This document shows positions 8,653 to 17,242 of a stretch of 64,000 nt of DNA, in pieces. The position numbers and the translations under genes were made by a program. The notes beneath the pieces were generated by a model. The model saw only the letters and a program-made list of their open reading frames with translations. It was not told the origin of the DNA and searched no databases. Position 1 is the first letter of the stretch. Every line of letters begins with the position of its first letter. Origin of the DNA: Pseudomonas borbori (GTDB lineage: Bacteria; Pseudomonadota; Gammaproteobacteria; Pseudomonadales; Pseudomonadaceae); assembly GCF_900115555.1 (NCBI RefSeq), contig NZ_FOWX01000008.1, forward strand, positions 73,472 through 137,471, written 5' to 3'.

Positions 8653-9141
8653 GATGTATCTCTTATGAATCGATGCGGATTGCAGTACTAGAAATACCCC
8701 AGCAGGGTGATGAACGCAATGATTTTTCGGCATTGAGTGGCTTTGACGGGAAATTAACTCTGTCCGATTGGACTGTTGCATGTGGATTTTTCAGGCGCTT
8801 TATAGTTTTTTTGCTGCTTGTTACTGGTTTTTACCTGTATATCGGCGAAGTTGCAGGGTGCGTGGCCAGTCGGGCCGTCTCGGATGTGCTGGAATCATAA
8901 ACGGCGCTATTCCGAACGCCGACGCACCTCTTGGCAGCCCTGTCCGATGATGCCGGACGCAGTTTCTTGAGCTGTACCCGCGGTTCATCCTGGTCTTTCG
9001 GTTCAGGCAGGGTTGGATCTCGGTCAGCGGGCTTCTGCTGCTGTAACGCCACGCACTTGACCGACAAACCTTGCTGATTTTCTAGCGGACGCCCGATGGA
9101 TCGGTCGCTGATTGTGCAGCGACCGCAGGGGCTGGTTGAGG
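8653..9141. other. 489-bp spacer between the cold-shock gene and ohr
   Basis: No gene is convincing. It should contain the promoter and long leader of the cold-shock gene (minus strand) near 8653-8850. An open frame at 8831-9202 on the minus strand lacks an ATG and overlaps ohr, so it was not accepted. Confidence 0.4.
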
Positions 9142-9570
9142 TCAGTCGACCAGGGTCAAGGTGACGTCGATGTTGCCGCGGGTGGCGTTTGAATAGGGGC
9201 AAACGATGTGCGCGCGCTCGATCAGTGTCTGTGCTTGCTCGCGATCCATGCCTGGCAGGCTGATGCGCAGCTCGACTTCGATGCCGAAACCGTTGGGGAT
9301 GGCGCCGATGCCGACCACGCCTTCGATCGAGGCATCGCTGGGAATCGCCAGCTTGTCGCGACCGGCGACGTATTTCATCGCGCCGATGAAGCAGGCCGAA
9401 TAACCGGCGGCGAACAGTTGCTCGGGGTTGGTGCCCTGGCCGCCGGCACCGCCGAGCTCCTGCGGAGTGGACAGGGCGACGTCGAGCACGCCGTCGGAGG
9501 AGATGGCACGACCGTCGCGGCCGCCGGTGGCTTCTGCGTAGGCGCGGTAGGCAATGGTTTCAATCGACAT
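9142..9570 (-). CDS. ohr: Organic hydroperoxide reductase Ohr
   Basis: A 142-residue OsmC-family thiol peroxidase that reduces organic (fatty acid) hydroperoxides, recycled by lipoylated proteins. The two catalytic cysteines are Cys60 (in [12 protein letters not shown]) and Cys124 (in [11 protein letters not shown]), both in the positions expected of Ohr rather than OsmC, and the [17 protein letters not shown] loop is intact. It acts as a cytoplasmic homodimer. The ATG at 9570 is preceded by an AGGAT-type site. The regulator gene ohrR lies upstream on the same strand, with a 16-bp palindrome in the ohr promoter region. Confidence 0.96.
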   Translation of the reverse strand: MSIETIAYRAYAEATGGRDGRAISSDGVLDVALSTPQELGGAGGQGTNPEQLFAAGYSACFIGAMKYVAGRDKLAIPSDASIEGVVGIGAIPNGFGIEVELRISLPGMDREQAQTLIERAHIVCPYSNATRGNIDVTLTLVD

Positions 9571-9709
9571 GCTGGTAATCCTCTGAAGCTGTTGGGTTTG
9601 GTTGATGCGGTTGTTGCATTCGGCTCGCCGGGAACGACAGTTTTTCAGTTTGTTGTGCTAATGGTTTGTGCGCTAATTAATATGATGGGTAGAACAATAG
9701 CGAGCAATA

Positions 9710-9725
9710 ATATTGCGCGCAATAT
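9710..9725. promoter_or_regulatory. Perfect 16-bp palindrome in the ohr promoter region (OhrR operator candidate)
   Basis: ATATTGCG-CGCAATAT is a perfect dyad within an AT-rich region about 140 bp upstream of ohr. OhrR proteins bind AT-rich dyads in ohr promoters and leave when oxidised. A second dyad (10564-10578) stands before ohrR. The role is inferred from position and symmetry. Confidence 0.5.
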
Positions 9726-9861
9726 ATTTATTTGAGTATTTCGCGATAAGAACAAATAATTTTGGAATAAATGGCGGCTTTGGTTGTGAGATCAGGGCAG
9801 GGGCTGATGCATGCCGAGGCGGAATGTTAAGCGATCACCCTGGCAGCCCTGAGGGCTGCAT

Positions 9862-9991
9862 TCGCCGCGGGGCGCGCCTCCTTCAGGGGATTGTGGTGTT
9901 GGCTGCTTTTGTGGGAGGGCCGCCCCGGCGCGATGCTTTTGTTTGTTGGGCGGACGTTGTCCGCCAATCGCCGCGGGGCGCGCCTCCTTCA
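9862..9991. repeat. 23-bp direct repeat with hairpins between ohrR and ohr
   Basis: The string TCGCCGCGGGGCGCGCCTCC plus TTCA occurs at about 9862-9885 and again at about 9969-9991, period about 107 bp. Two hairpins sit beside them: GCAGCCC-TGA-GGGCTGC (9843-9859) and GGCGGAC-GTT-GTCCGCC (9949-9965). They may act as transcription boundaries after ohrR. No T-run follows on the minus strand. Confidence 0.55.
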
Positions 9992-10085
9992 TAGACCTGG
10001 GTATGCCGCAAGCCTGCCGGCGACCTCGGGATGGGGGTGAGGACAAATGTCGAGAACGGGCGCGTGACGACGTTGTGGCGCAGGC

Positions 10086-10535
10086 TCAGACTGCCTGTCG
10101 CAGGTTGTTGCGCAGGGCTACCAGTTCTTCTTTGAGTGTCGCCAGTCGATCGAGCGATTGTTGGCTGGCCTCGAGGATGCACGCGGGGATGGTTCTGGCC
10201 TGTTCGCGCAGGGCGCGGCCTGTATCGGTGAGGAACAGTTCGACCACGCGTTCGTCGGTGCTGCTGCGAATACGCTTGAGCAGGCCTTCGGCTTCCAGGC
10301 GTTTGAGCAACGGGGTGAGGGAGCCGGGGTCGGTGAGCAGGCGTGCACTGATCTCGCCGACGGTAATGCCGTCGCCTTGCCAGAGCACCAGCATGGCCAG
10401 GTACTGTGGGTAGGTCAGGCCCAGCTCCTGCAGCAAGGGTTTGTACACCTTGGTCATCAGCAGCGAGGTTGAATACAGGGCGAAGCACAGTTGATTGTCG
10501 AGCAGCAGCTCGGTGCAAGTGTCTTGCGTGGCCAT
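10086..10535 (-). CDS. ohrR: MarR-family peroxide-sensing repressor OhrR
   Basis: A 149-residue winged-helix repressor of ohr. The reactive cysteine is Cys17 in LDNQLCFALYS, the conserved place where organic peroxide oxidation releases DNA. The winged helix covers about residues 45-105 (VGEISARLLTDPGSLTPLLKRLEAEGLL then the DERVVELFLT wing). The frame could start at a TTG at 10553, but the ATG at 10535 has GGAG 6 bases upstream and fits the family. It lies about 515 bp upstream of ohr on the same strand and probably represses both genes through the palindromes at 9710 and 10564. Confidence 0.93.
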   Translation of the reverse strand: MATQDTCTELLLDNQLCFALYSTSLLMTKVYKPLLQELGLTYPQYLAMLVLWQGDGITVGEISARLLTDPGSLTPLLKRLEAEGLLKRIRSSTDERVVELFLTDTGRALREQARTIPACILEASQQSLDRLATLKEELVALRNNLRQAV

Positions 10536-10563
10536 CAGGTTCTCCGGCGGCAAGGAAGGAATG

Positions 10564-10578
10564 GCGATAATTTATCGC
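10564..10578. promoter_or_regulatory. 15-bp palindrome upstream of ohrR (OhrR operator candidate)
   Basis: GCGATAA-T-TTATCGC is a perfect dyad 29 bp before the ohrR start, well placed for autoregulation. It is AT-rich at its centre like known OhrR sites. Its sequence differs from the dyad at 9710, so the two may not bind the same protein equally. Confidence 0.5.
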
Positions 10579-10905
10579 GCTAACTAACGTTATGCCAACT
10601 GAATGGGCGCTGAAAAAAACGCCCGTCAGCTGTGAGGGCGGATGAATAAGCTCTCGCCTACTGCGACCGCCCGCTGCTGGCCGTAGGGCGGCTTGGCGGC
10701 GATCCGTTCGCAGCGCCACCGGAACTGCCAGGATAGGTGCCATGGCGATAAGCCTGCCCGAGTGACAGGGGTCGCCAAAGCGCCCGCTGCGGCGTTGCGC
10801 CCGTCGACAGCAGTCGGCATGCCGCTGCCGGCATTGCGTTGTGGTATGCGCCGCCAAGCAGGGGCGTCGTCAAGCGATGCGCGAGTGCGACAGCCGATTG
10901 GCCCT
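10579..10905. other. Spacer between ohrR and the giant signalling gene
   Basis: No gene, terminator or repeat that I can support. Open frames on the minus strand (10626-10820, 10658-10909) have no family resemblance and overlap each other. The region receives transcripts from the giant minus-strand gene. Confidence 0.35.
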
Positions 10906-13900
10906 TCACTTCTGCTCGGTGGCGTCGCTGCCGGTGGTTATCTCTTCTTTGTGCGTGGCCAGGTTGAAGTGCTGGAACGCCTGGGCGACGGTGGCCCGCA
11001 GTTGGGCATCGTCCCAGGGTTTGGTGAGGAATTTGTAGATGGCGCCCTGATTGATCGCCTCGGTCACCGATGTCAGGTCGGTGTAACCGGACAGCACGAT
11101 GCGGATGGTGTCCGGGTAGAGATCCTTGACCCGGCTGAAGAACGCGGTGCCGTTCATTTCCGGCATGCGCTGATCGGAGAGAATGACCTGCACCTCGTGC
11201 TTGGCCAGCAGGGCGAAGGCGTCTTGTGCCCGGTTGGCGGTAAGGACGTGATAGCCGTCGCGCCGCAGCACCCGGGTGAGGGCGCGGAGAATATTTTCTT
11301 CGTCATCGAGCAGTAACAGCGTCTGCGTGCTGCTATTGGCAGTATTGCCTGGTGCTGGCAAGGCAAGCTTGGCGCGCTGTTGCAGCAGGTAATGTTGCAG
11401 CGTTGCCAGCGGTATAGGCTTGGCGAAGTAGTAGCCCTGGAATTCATCGCAGTGGCTTTTCTTCAGGAAGGCGACCTGCGATTCGGTTTCCACCCCTTCG
11501 GCGATCACCTTGAGTTTCAGGTGATGGGCCATGGAAATGATGCCTTGGGTGATCGCCGCATCGTGTCGGTCGCTGATCACGTCCTGGATGAAGGAGCGGT
11601 CGATCTTGACCTTGTCGATGGGCAGGCGCTTGAGGTAGTTGAGGCTGGAGAAGCCGGTGCCGAAGTCGTCGATGGCGATGCGCACGCCCAGGTCTTTCAG
11701 GGCGTGCAGGGTGAAGATGGCTCGCTCGGCATTTGCCAGCAACACGGTTTCGGTGATTTCCAGTTCCAGCAGTTCGGCCGGCAACTGGGCCTCGGTGAGG
11801 CTGCTGCGCACGAACTCGACGAAGTTGGCGCGCTGGAACTGCACTGGCGAAATATTCACGGCCATCACTGCATCATTGAAGCCTTGATCGAGCAGCAGGC
11901 GGGCATCGCGGCAGGCGGTTTTGAGTACCCATTCGCTGAGCGGGATGATCTGTCCGGTGTCCTCGGCGATGGGCACGAATTGCGCTGGCGAAATGAAGCC
12001 CTGCTCGGCGTGTTGCCAGCGCAACAGCGCCTCGTAACCGATCACCCGACCACTGCGGCTGTCGATCTGTGGCTGATAGTAGAGTTCGAGGGCTTCGGCT
12101 TCGATGGCTTTTTGCAATTCGTTGCGCAGGGTCACTCGCTCGCTGACCTTCAGATTGAGGTCCTCGGTGTACCACTGATAGTTGTTGCGGCCTTGTTGCT
12201 TGGCTTTGTACATGGCCAGATCGGCCTGCTGGATCAGTTGCATCGGCTGTTCGATGCTGCCGTCGCTGAGGGTGATGCCGATACTCGCGGTGATGTGCAG
12301 GTCGACGCCGCCGATCGTGTAGGGCCGCGCGATGCTCTCCATGATCCGCTCCGTGACCAGCAGCACGTCCTCTTCGCGCGCCAGGTCCGGGAGGATGACG
12401 ATGAACTCGTCGCCGCCAAGACGCGCCACTGTGTCGCCCGGGCGGACCTGCTGGTTCATGCGCCGCGCCACTTCGACCAGGATCAGGTCGCCGGCACTGT
12501 GACCCATGCTGTCGTTGATCGGTTTGAAACCGTCCAGGTCGATGAACATGACTGCCAGGCTGCGCTTGTAGCGGCGGCTGATCTGGCAGCCCTGGCTCAG
12601 GCGATCCTCCAGCAACGAGCGGTTGGGCAGGCCGGTGAGCACGTCGTGGCTGGCGTTGTAGGCCAATTCGGATTCGAAGCGCTTCTGCTCGGAAATATCG
12701 TTCTGCACGCCGATGAAGTGGGTGATCTCGCCCTCCTCATCAGGCACCGGGGCGATATACAGATCGTTCCAGAATGGCGTGCCGTCCTTGCGGAAGTTGC
12801 GCAGCACCACGTGGGAGTCGCGCTGTTCTGCCAGGCTCTGGCGAATTTCGGCGATGCCTGCCTGTTCGTGCTCGTTACCCTGGAGAAAGCGGCAATTGCG
12901 CCCGATGGCTTCTGCTGCACTGTAGCCGGTGATGCGTTCGAAGGCCGGGTTGACGTAGATGATCGGCTGGTCAGCGGCCAGCGCATCGCAGATCAGGGCA
13001 CCGTTGTAACTGGCCTCCAGGCTGCGTTTGAGTAGGCGCAGTTGCTTGTCCGCCTCCTTTTGCGCGGTGATGTCGCGGAAGGCGACCACCCAGCCTTGTG
13101 GGCCATCGTCATCGACCAGGGGAGCGCTGTCGTAGGCGATATAGCGCTCGCCCTGAGGCGTCAGCGATAGCCTGACTTCGCCGTGGTAGCTGATGGTGCG
13201 TTCGTTATGTTCGCGGTCGTTGAGCGCGAGCGGCAGGTAGCTCGCCAGTGCCTGGCCGAGCAGCACCTGCGCCGGTTGGCCGAGCAGTTCGGCGGCGGTC
13301 GGGTTGACGAAGCTCAGCTGGCCTTGGCGATCCACTGCAAGCAGGCCCTCGGCGATGCTGTTGGTGATCGCCGAAGTGAACTCCAGCTGGGCTTTCAGGC
13401 GCCGTTCGCCGGTGATCACCGCTTGCATCAGACGGTTGTTCTCCAGTACCGCGACGGCCATCTGGGCAAATTGTTGGGCAATCGCCAGGTCGTCCGAGTC
13501 GAATTCACCGGCGTATTTGTCCGATAACTGCAGCAGGCCGAAATGGGCACCGCGGTGGTCGCGCAGGGGCACGGCAAGCAGGCCGCGCATGGGCGGGTGG
13601 CGATGGTCGGCACTGCCCATGTCGGGCCAGTCGGGGTGCTTTTCCAGTTCTTCCTGGGTCAGCAGAAGCGCTTGATTGGTCTCGCCAGTCAGGGTGCGGA
13701 TGGCGCTGTCGTCGGACGGGGTGGGAGCGTCCTGCCAGGCGGCGTATTTATCCGAGAGTGAGACGGCGTTGATCGACTGTGCCCAGTTGCCGCCGCGGTT
13801 CAGGCTCATGGCGGACTGGTGTGCGCCGAGCAGCAGGCGCAGGCGTTCGCTCATGTAGTCCAGCAGCGCTTGGGTACCCATGATGCTGTTGAGGTTGACG

Positions 13901-16656
13901 GCGGTTTCACTCAGGCCGCGCAGCAGTTCGGCCTGGTGTTCGGAGTGCTGCAATGCTTCGCGCAGGGCGCGGGTCATACTGTTGCGCTCGCCGATGTCCT
14001 TGGCGATGGCGAACACCCCGACGATCTGTTCGTCGATGATGATCGGCAGGTTGGTGATGTCCACTTCCAGCAGTTGGCCGTCGCTGTTGCGGCAGCGAAC
14101 TTCGTGGCTTTGGCTGTCGCCGCTGCTGGCGGAATCGATGTAGTCCTGGATCAGTGCCAGGTCTTCGTTGTGTACCAGCATGGACATGTGCTGTCCGAGC
14201 AGTTGCGCTTCGCTGTAGCCGGATAACTGGCAGCCTGCCTGGTTCATGCTTTCGAAGTTGCCGTTCAGGTCGAACGAGAACACCGGGTTGGGGTTGAAGG
14301 TGAACAGCGAGCGGTAGCGCTGTTCGCTGGCCTGCAGGCGCAGGCGGTCATGCTGGCGTTCGATGGCGATGGCGGCCAGTTGGCCGACGGTGGCCAACAG
14401 TTGCAGGTGGTCGTCGTCCGGGCTGCCGGGTTGCTGGCTGTAGATGGCGAAGGTGCCGAGTACATCGCCATGGTGGGAGATCAGCGGGATCGACCAGCAG
14501 GCCCGCAGGCCATGTTGCAAGGCCAGTTCACGGTACTCGTGCCAGAGCGGGTCGTTGTCGATGTCTTCGACGATGACCAATTGGCGGCGATACACGGCCG
14601 TGCCACAGGAGCCGACATTGGGGCCGATGGCGAGACCATGCACTGCCTGGTTGAAGCTGTCTGGCAGGCTCGGCGTAGCGCCGTGGATCAGGTGCTTCTG
14701 CTGTTTATCGACCAGCAGCACCGAGCACAGGGTACCGGGCGCCTGAGATTCGGCCAGCAGGCAGATGGTTTTGAGAATCTCCGCGAGCGGTTGGTCGGTG
14801 GAAATCATGCTGAGGATGTCGCGCTGATCCTCGGCGTAGGCTTCGTTGTATACCAGGCGGGTGACGTTGTGGGCGACGGCAAACAGGGTGCGGTCGCTCT
14901 GCGACCAGCCTGCGGACCAGAGCAGGTGCACCGTGCTGCCATCCTTGCGTCGGTAGCTGTTGCGAAAGCCGTGGTGGAATTCGCCCGCCATGATGGCTGC
15001 AACCGTGTCCCGGGTGCGTTCACGGTCTTCATCTGCGATGAATTGCAGGTAGGGCTGGCCAATCAGCTCTTCTGGCGCATAGCCAAGTACTGCGCTGGCG
15101 GACGGGCTGAGTTGGGTGAAGCGGCCCTGCTCGTCGATGGAACAGAGCACGTCCATGGAGTGGTCCATGATCCGTTGGTTGAGGGCCTGTAGTTCGGCCT
15201 GGCGGCGTAGGCTCTGCTCAAGCTCTGAATGGCCCCTTTGCAGGCGCTGGGAGTGCTCGATGGCCAGGTGGGCCAGGCGCTGGCTGATCATGATGGCGAG
15301 GCTGAAGGCCAGGCCGAACAGCATCACTATGCTGGGCAAATGGTTGGGGGTCAGGTAGGTCGTGCTGGCGCCTTGATAGCTGATCAGGCGCCAGTTGTTG
15401 GCATTCGGTCCGAGCATCTTGCTGGTCCCGGTCTCGCCGGGCAGGTGGCTGTTTTTGTCGAACAGCAAGTGCTCGCCCTGGTAGACCCGTGCGCCGTTGC
15501 TGTGCGGTTCACTACCCAGGCCTTCCTCCAGGGTGCGGGCCAGATCCAGGCTGGTTACCAGTGTCCAGTCAGGGTTGTTCGGCAAGCTCAGGCGGATCGC
15601 CATCAGCCCCTGTGGCCGGTCGGCTAGGCTATACGCCTCGCTCATGTGCGGTTTGCCGTCGGGGAGGATGCGCTCTAGCCAGGTGCGCGGGCTGGCTTGG
15701 TCGAGCAGGGTGGTCAGTTGTGCGGTTGCGGCGTGGCTGCGGCCAAGCAGCCGTTGTGGGCGCAGTTGCTCATCGAGCAGGGCAATCACCTCGATGTCGG
15801 CAAAATCGCGCAAGTAGCTGCGGCTCTCTTGTTGCCATTGGGCGTGAGTGGGCAGTTGCCCATTCACCGCCCAATGCTCGGCCGTGCGCTGGATCAGCGA
15901 GAGGCGGTTATTGAGGGTGCCAATGATCGAGTTCTGTTGTGTGGCTAGCAGCAGTTCGCTTTGCCGGGTATCCGACGCGATGTTCTGCAGGCTCAACTGG
16001 TACCAGACGCCGCAGGTAATGAGGGCGCCGAATGCGCCGGTCAGGATGCTGTTGCGGTCGAGCAGGTGGTTACGCTGCGCTGGCAGTCGATTGAGGCACA
16101 GCAGCGCAAGACCCATGGACAGGCCGAACAGATTGGCTGGGCGGCTGATGCTGGCATTGTATCCCAGGCGCCAGTCGGCGAGTTCTGGAAGCCAGTATGA
16201 CAGCAGCGACAGACCGGTCAGCGCCAGTGTCGCAACGCCCAGCGTATGGCTCAGGCGTTTGCCGCTGGCGCTCCACTGGCTGCTGAGCAGGCCAATGGCG
16301 AGCAGGCAGAACAGCAGGGCCAGCGGGTTGCGCATGCGCTGGTAACCGCTGAGCAGCGATTGGCCAGACTCAGGACCGCCGCTCAGCAGGTTGTGTGTCA
16401 GGCTGTAGAGCGCCAATCCGAGCAGCAGGCTGAGTGACAATTTGATCAGGCGGGGTTGTCGCTGCGTGCAACCCAGGAGCCCGAGACCGAGCAACAGGCC
16501 TGCCAGGGCGCTGTCCGGCAGGAGCACGACCCGGGCGGTGCCGGGCTGCCACCAGAACAGGTAATCCAGCAGGCTGATGCCGCTCAGGACCAGAATGGTG
16601 AAGGCCAGGATATGCAGAAATGCCTGGTAAATCACGTGGCGGGTCTCGATGTCCAT
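10906..16656 (-). CDS. Giant membrane PAS/GAF/LOV-GGDEF-EAL-REC c-di-GMP protein
   Basis: A 1916-residue multi-sensor. Approximate order: seven hydrophobic helices (13-222), an extracytoplasmic sensor (225-435), a membrane helix (440-460), PAS (490-600), GAF (610-770), PAS (778-890), GAF (915-1075), PAS (1090-1200), LOV (1205-1325), GGDEF, EAL and a C-terminal receiver. The LOV domain has GRNCRFLQG with photoactive Cys1255, plus Gln1259, Asn1287, Asn1297 and Gln1318, the flavin-contacting set. GGDEF is intact (1414-1418) with an RxxD inhibitory site (1405-1408). EAL (1542-1544) keeps the DDFG (1663-1666) and metal-ligand glutamates. The receiver keeps Asp1784/1785, phospho-Asp1828 and Lys1879. 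So it may both make and break c-di-GMP, steered by blue light, ligand or redox inputs and phosphorylation. It is the last gene of a four-gene operon; Asp1828 may be phosphorylated by the kinase at 18581-19873. Confidence 0.93.
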   Translation of the reverse strand: MDIETRHVIYQAFLHILAFTILVLSGISLLDYLFWWQPGTARVVLLPDSALAGLLLGLGLLGCTQRQPRLIKLSLSLLLGLALYSLTHNLLSGGPESGQSLLSGYQRMRNPLALLFCLLAIGLLSSQWSASGKRLSHTLGVATLALTGLSLLSYWLPELADWRLGYNASISRPANLFGLSMGLALLCLNRLPAQRNHLLDRNSILTGAFGALITCGVWYQLSLQNIASDTRQSELLLATQQNSIIGTLNNRLSLIQRTAEHWAVNGQLPTHAQWQQESRSYLRDFADIEVIALLDEQLRPQRLLGRSHAATAQLTTLLDQASPRTWLERILPDGKPHMSEAYSLADRPQGLMAIRLSLPNNPDWTLVTSLDLARTLEEGLGSEPHSNGARVYQGEHLLFDKNSHLPGETGTSKMLGPNANNWRLISYQGASTTYLTPNHLPSIVMLFGLAFSLAIMISQRLAHLAIEHSQRLQRGHSELEQSLRRQAELQALNQRIMDHSMDVLCSIDEQGRFTQLSPSASAVLGYAPEELIGQPYLQFIADEDRERTRDTVAAIMAGEFHHGFRNSYRRKDGSTVHLLWSAGWSQSDRTLFAVAHNVTRLVYNEAYAEDQRDILSMISTDQPLAEILKTICLLAESQAPGTLCSVLLVDKQQKHLIHGATPSLPDSFNQAVHGLAIGPNVGSCGTAVYRRQLVIVEDIDNDPLWHEYRELALQHGLRACWSIPLISHHGDVLGTFAIYSQQPGSPDDDHLQLLATVGQLAAIAIERQHDRLRLQASEQRYRSLFTFNPNPVFSFDLNGNFESMNQAGCQLSGYSEAQLLGQHMSMLVHNEDLALIQDYIDSASSGDSQSHEVRCRNSDGQLLEVDITNLPIIIDEQIVGVFAIAKDIGERNSMTRALREALQHSEHQAELLRGLSETAVNLNSIMGTQALLDYMSERLRLLLGAHQSAMSLNRGGNWAQSINAVSLSDKYAAWQDAPTPSDDSAIRTLTGETNQALLLTQEELEKHPDWPDMGSADHRHPPMRGLLAVPLRDHRGAHFGLLQLSDKYAGEFDSDDLAIAQQFAQMAVAVLENNRLMQAVITGERRLKAQLEFTSAITNSIAEGLLAVDRQGQLSFVNPTAAELLGQPAQVLLGQALASYLPLALNDREHNERTISYHGEVRLSLTPQGERYIAYDSAPLVDDDGPQGWVVAFRDITAQKEADKQLRLLKRSLEASYNGALICDALAADQPIIYVNPAFERITGYSAAEAIGRNCRFLQGNEHEQAGIAEIRQSLAEQRDSHVVLRNFRKDGTPFWNDLYIAPVPDEEGEITHFIGVQNDISEQKRFESELAYNASHDVLTGLPNRSLLEDRLSQGCQISRRYKRSLAVMFIDLDGFKPINDSMGHSAGDLILVEVARRMNQQVRPGDTVARLGGDEFIVILPDLAREEDVLLVTERIMESIARPYTIGGVDLHITASIGITLSDGSIEQPMQLIQQADLAMYKAKQQGRNNYQWYTEDLNLKVSERVTLRNELQKAIEAEALELYYQPQIDSRSGRVIGYEALLRWQHAEQGFISPAQFVPIAEDTGQIIPLSEWVLKTACRDARLLLDQGFNDAVMAVNISPVQFQRANFVEFVRSSLTEAQLPAELLELEITETVLLANAERAIFTLHALKDLGVRIAIDDFGTGFSSLNYLKRLPIDKVKIDRSFIQDVISDRHDAAITQGIISMAHHLKLKVIAEGVETESQVAFLKKSHCDEFQGYYFAKPIPLATLQHYLLQQRAKLALPAPGNTANSSTQTLLLLDDEENILRALTRVLRRDGYHVLTANRAQDAFALLAKHEVQVILSDQRMPEMNGTAFFSRVKDLYPDTIRIVLSGYTDLTSVTEAINQGAIYKFLTKPWDDAQLRATVAQAFQHFNLATHKEEITTGSDATEQK

Positions 16657-16699
16657 CCTCGCGTCCTTATCGATCTGCGCCGGGCGGCGCGGATGATCA

Positions 16700-17242
16700 T
16701 CAGTTGGCTTGTGCGTCGTCCAACTCGTCGATCAGCACCGAGCCATCGCTGTCGCGGTGTACCCGGGTAAGGCCCGGGTGTTCGACCTCCAGGCGCAGCA
16801 ATTCCTCCTGCTGGCGCTCGAGGGCGCTTTGTTGCTGGCGTACCTGCATCAGCAGGCGCTGGTTTTCGTCGCGCAGGAGAAACAGGTCGATGGCGCCGCG
16901 CAACGCGGCTTCGACCTCGAAGTCTTCCCAGGGTTTGGAGATGAAGCGGTAGACCTCGGCCTGGTTGATCGCCAGCATCATCGCTTGGCGGTCGCAATGG
17001 CCGGTCAGCAGTATGCGCATGGCATTGGGCTGGCGCTGCTTGGCGAATTGCAGGTAGGTGACGCCGTCCAGGTGCGGCATCTTGAAGTCGGAAACGATCA
17101 CCGCGTATTCATGCTCGGTCAGTGCGTCCAGGGCTTCCTGCACGTCACTGAAGGCGTGCACTTCCCAGTCGTGAGGACGCAGTACCCGCTGCAGTGCCTT
17201 GAGGATCTGCGGTTCGTCGTCCAGTAGTTGGATTTTGATCAT
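16700..17242 (-). CDS. Response regulator, receiver plus coiled coil
   Basis: A 180-residue receiver protein without a DNA-binding or enzymatic output domain. Acidic pocket Asp8/Asp9, phospho-acceptor Asp52 (VSDFKMP), Thr80 and Lys103 (ISKPWED) are all intact. After residue 125 a Gln/Glu/Leu-rich helix (about 130-160) looks like a coiled coil that could dimerise or dock on a partner, followed by a short acidic tail. Its ATG overlaps the stop of the preceding gene as ATGA (17239-17242), so translation is coupled. The giant c-di-GMP gene starts 43 bp after its stop. It may relay phosphate or adapt the kinase to the giant protein; this is inference. Confidence 0.93.
   Translation of the reverse strand: MIKIQLLDDEPQILKALQRVLRPHDWEVHAFSDVQEALDALTEHEYAVIVSDFKMPHLDGVTYLQFAKQRQPNAMRILLTGHCDRQAMMLAINQAEVYRFISKPWEDFEVEAALRGAIDLFLLRDENQRLLMQVRQQQSALERQQEELLRLEVEHPGLTRVHRDSDGSVLIDELDDAQAN

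Noticed and set aside
8831..9202. 123-codon open frame on the minus strand after ohr
   Set aside because: It begins with a TTG inside ohr and has no recognised family. The Pro/Arg-rich start is the ohr sequence in another frame. The part beyond ohr could not be supported.
11380..13035. 551-codon open frame on the plus strand
   Set aside because: It is antisense to the giant signalling gene, which has clear domain motifs; the long frame is a product of high GC content.
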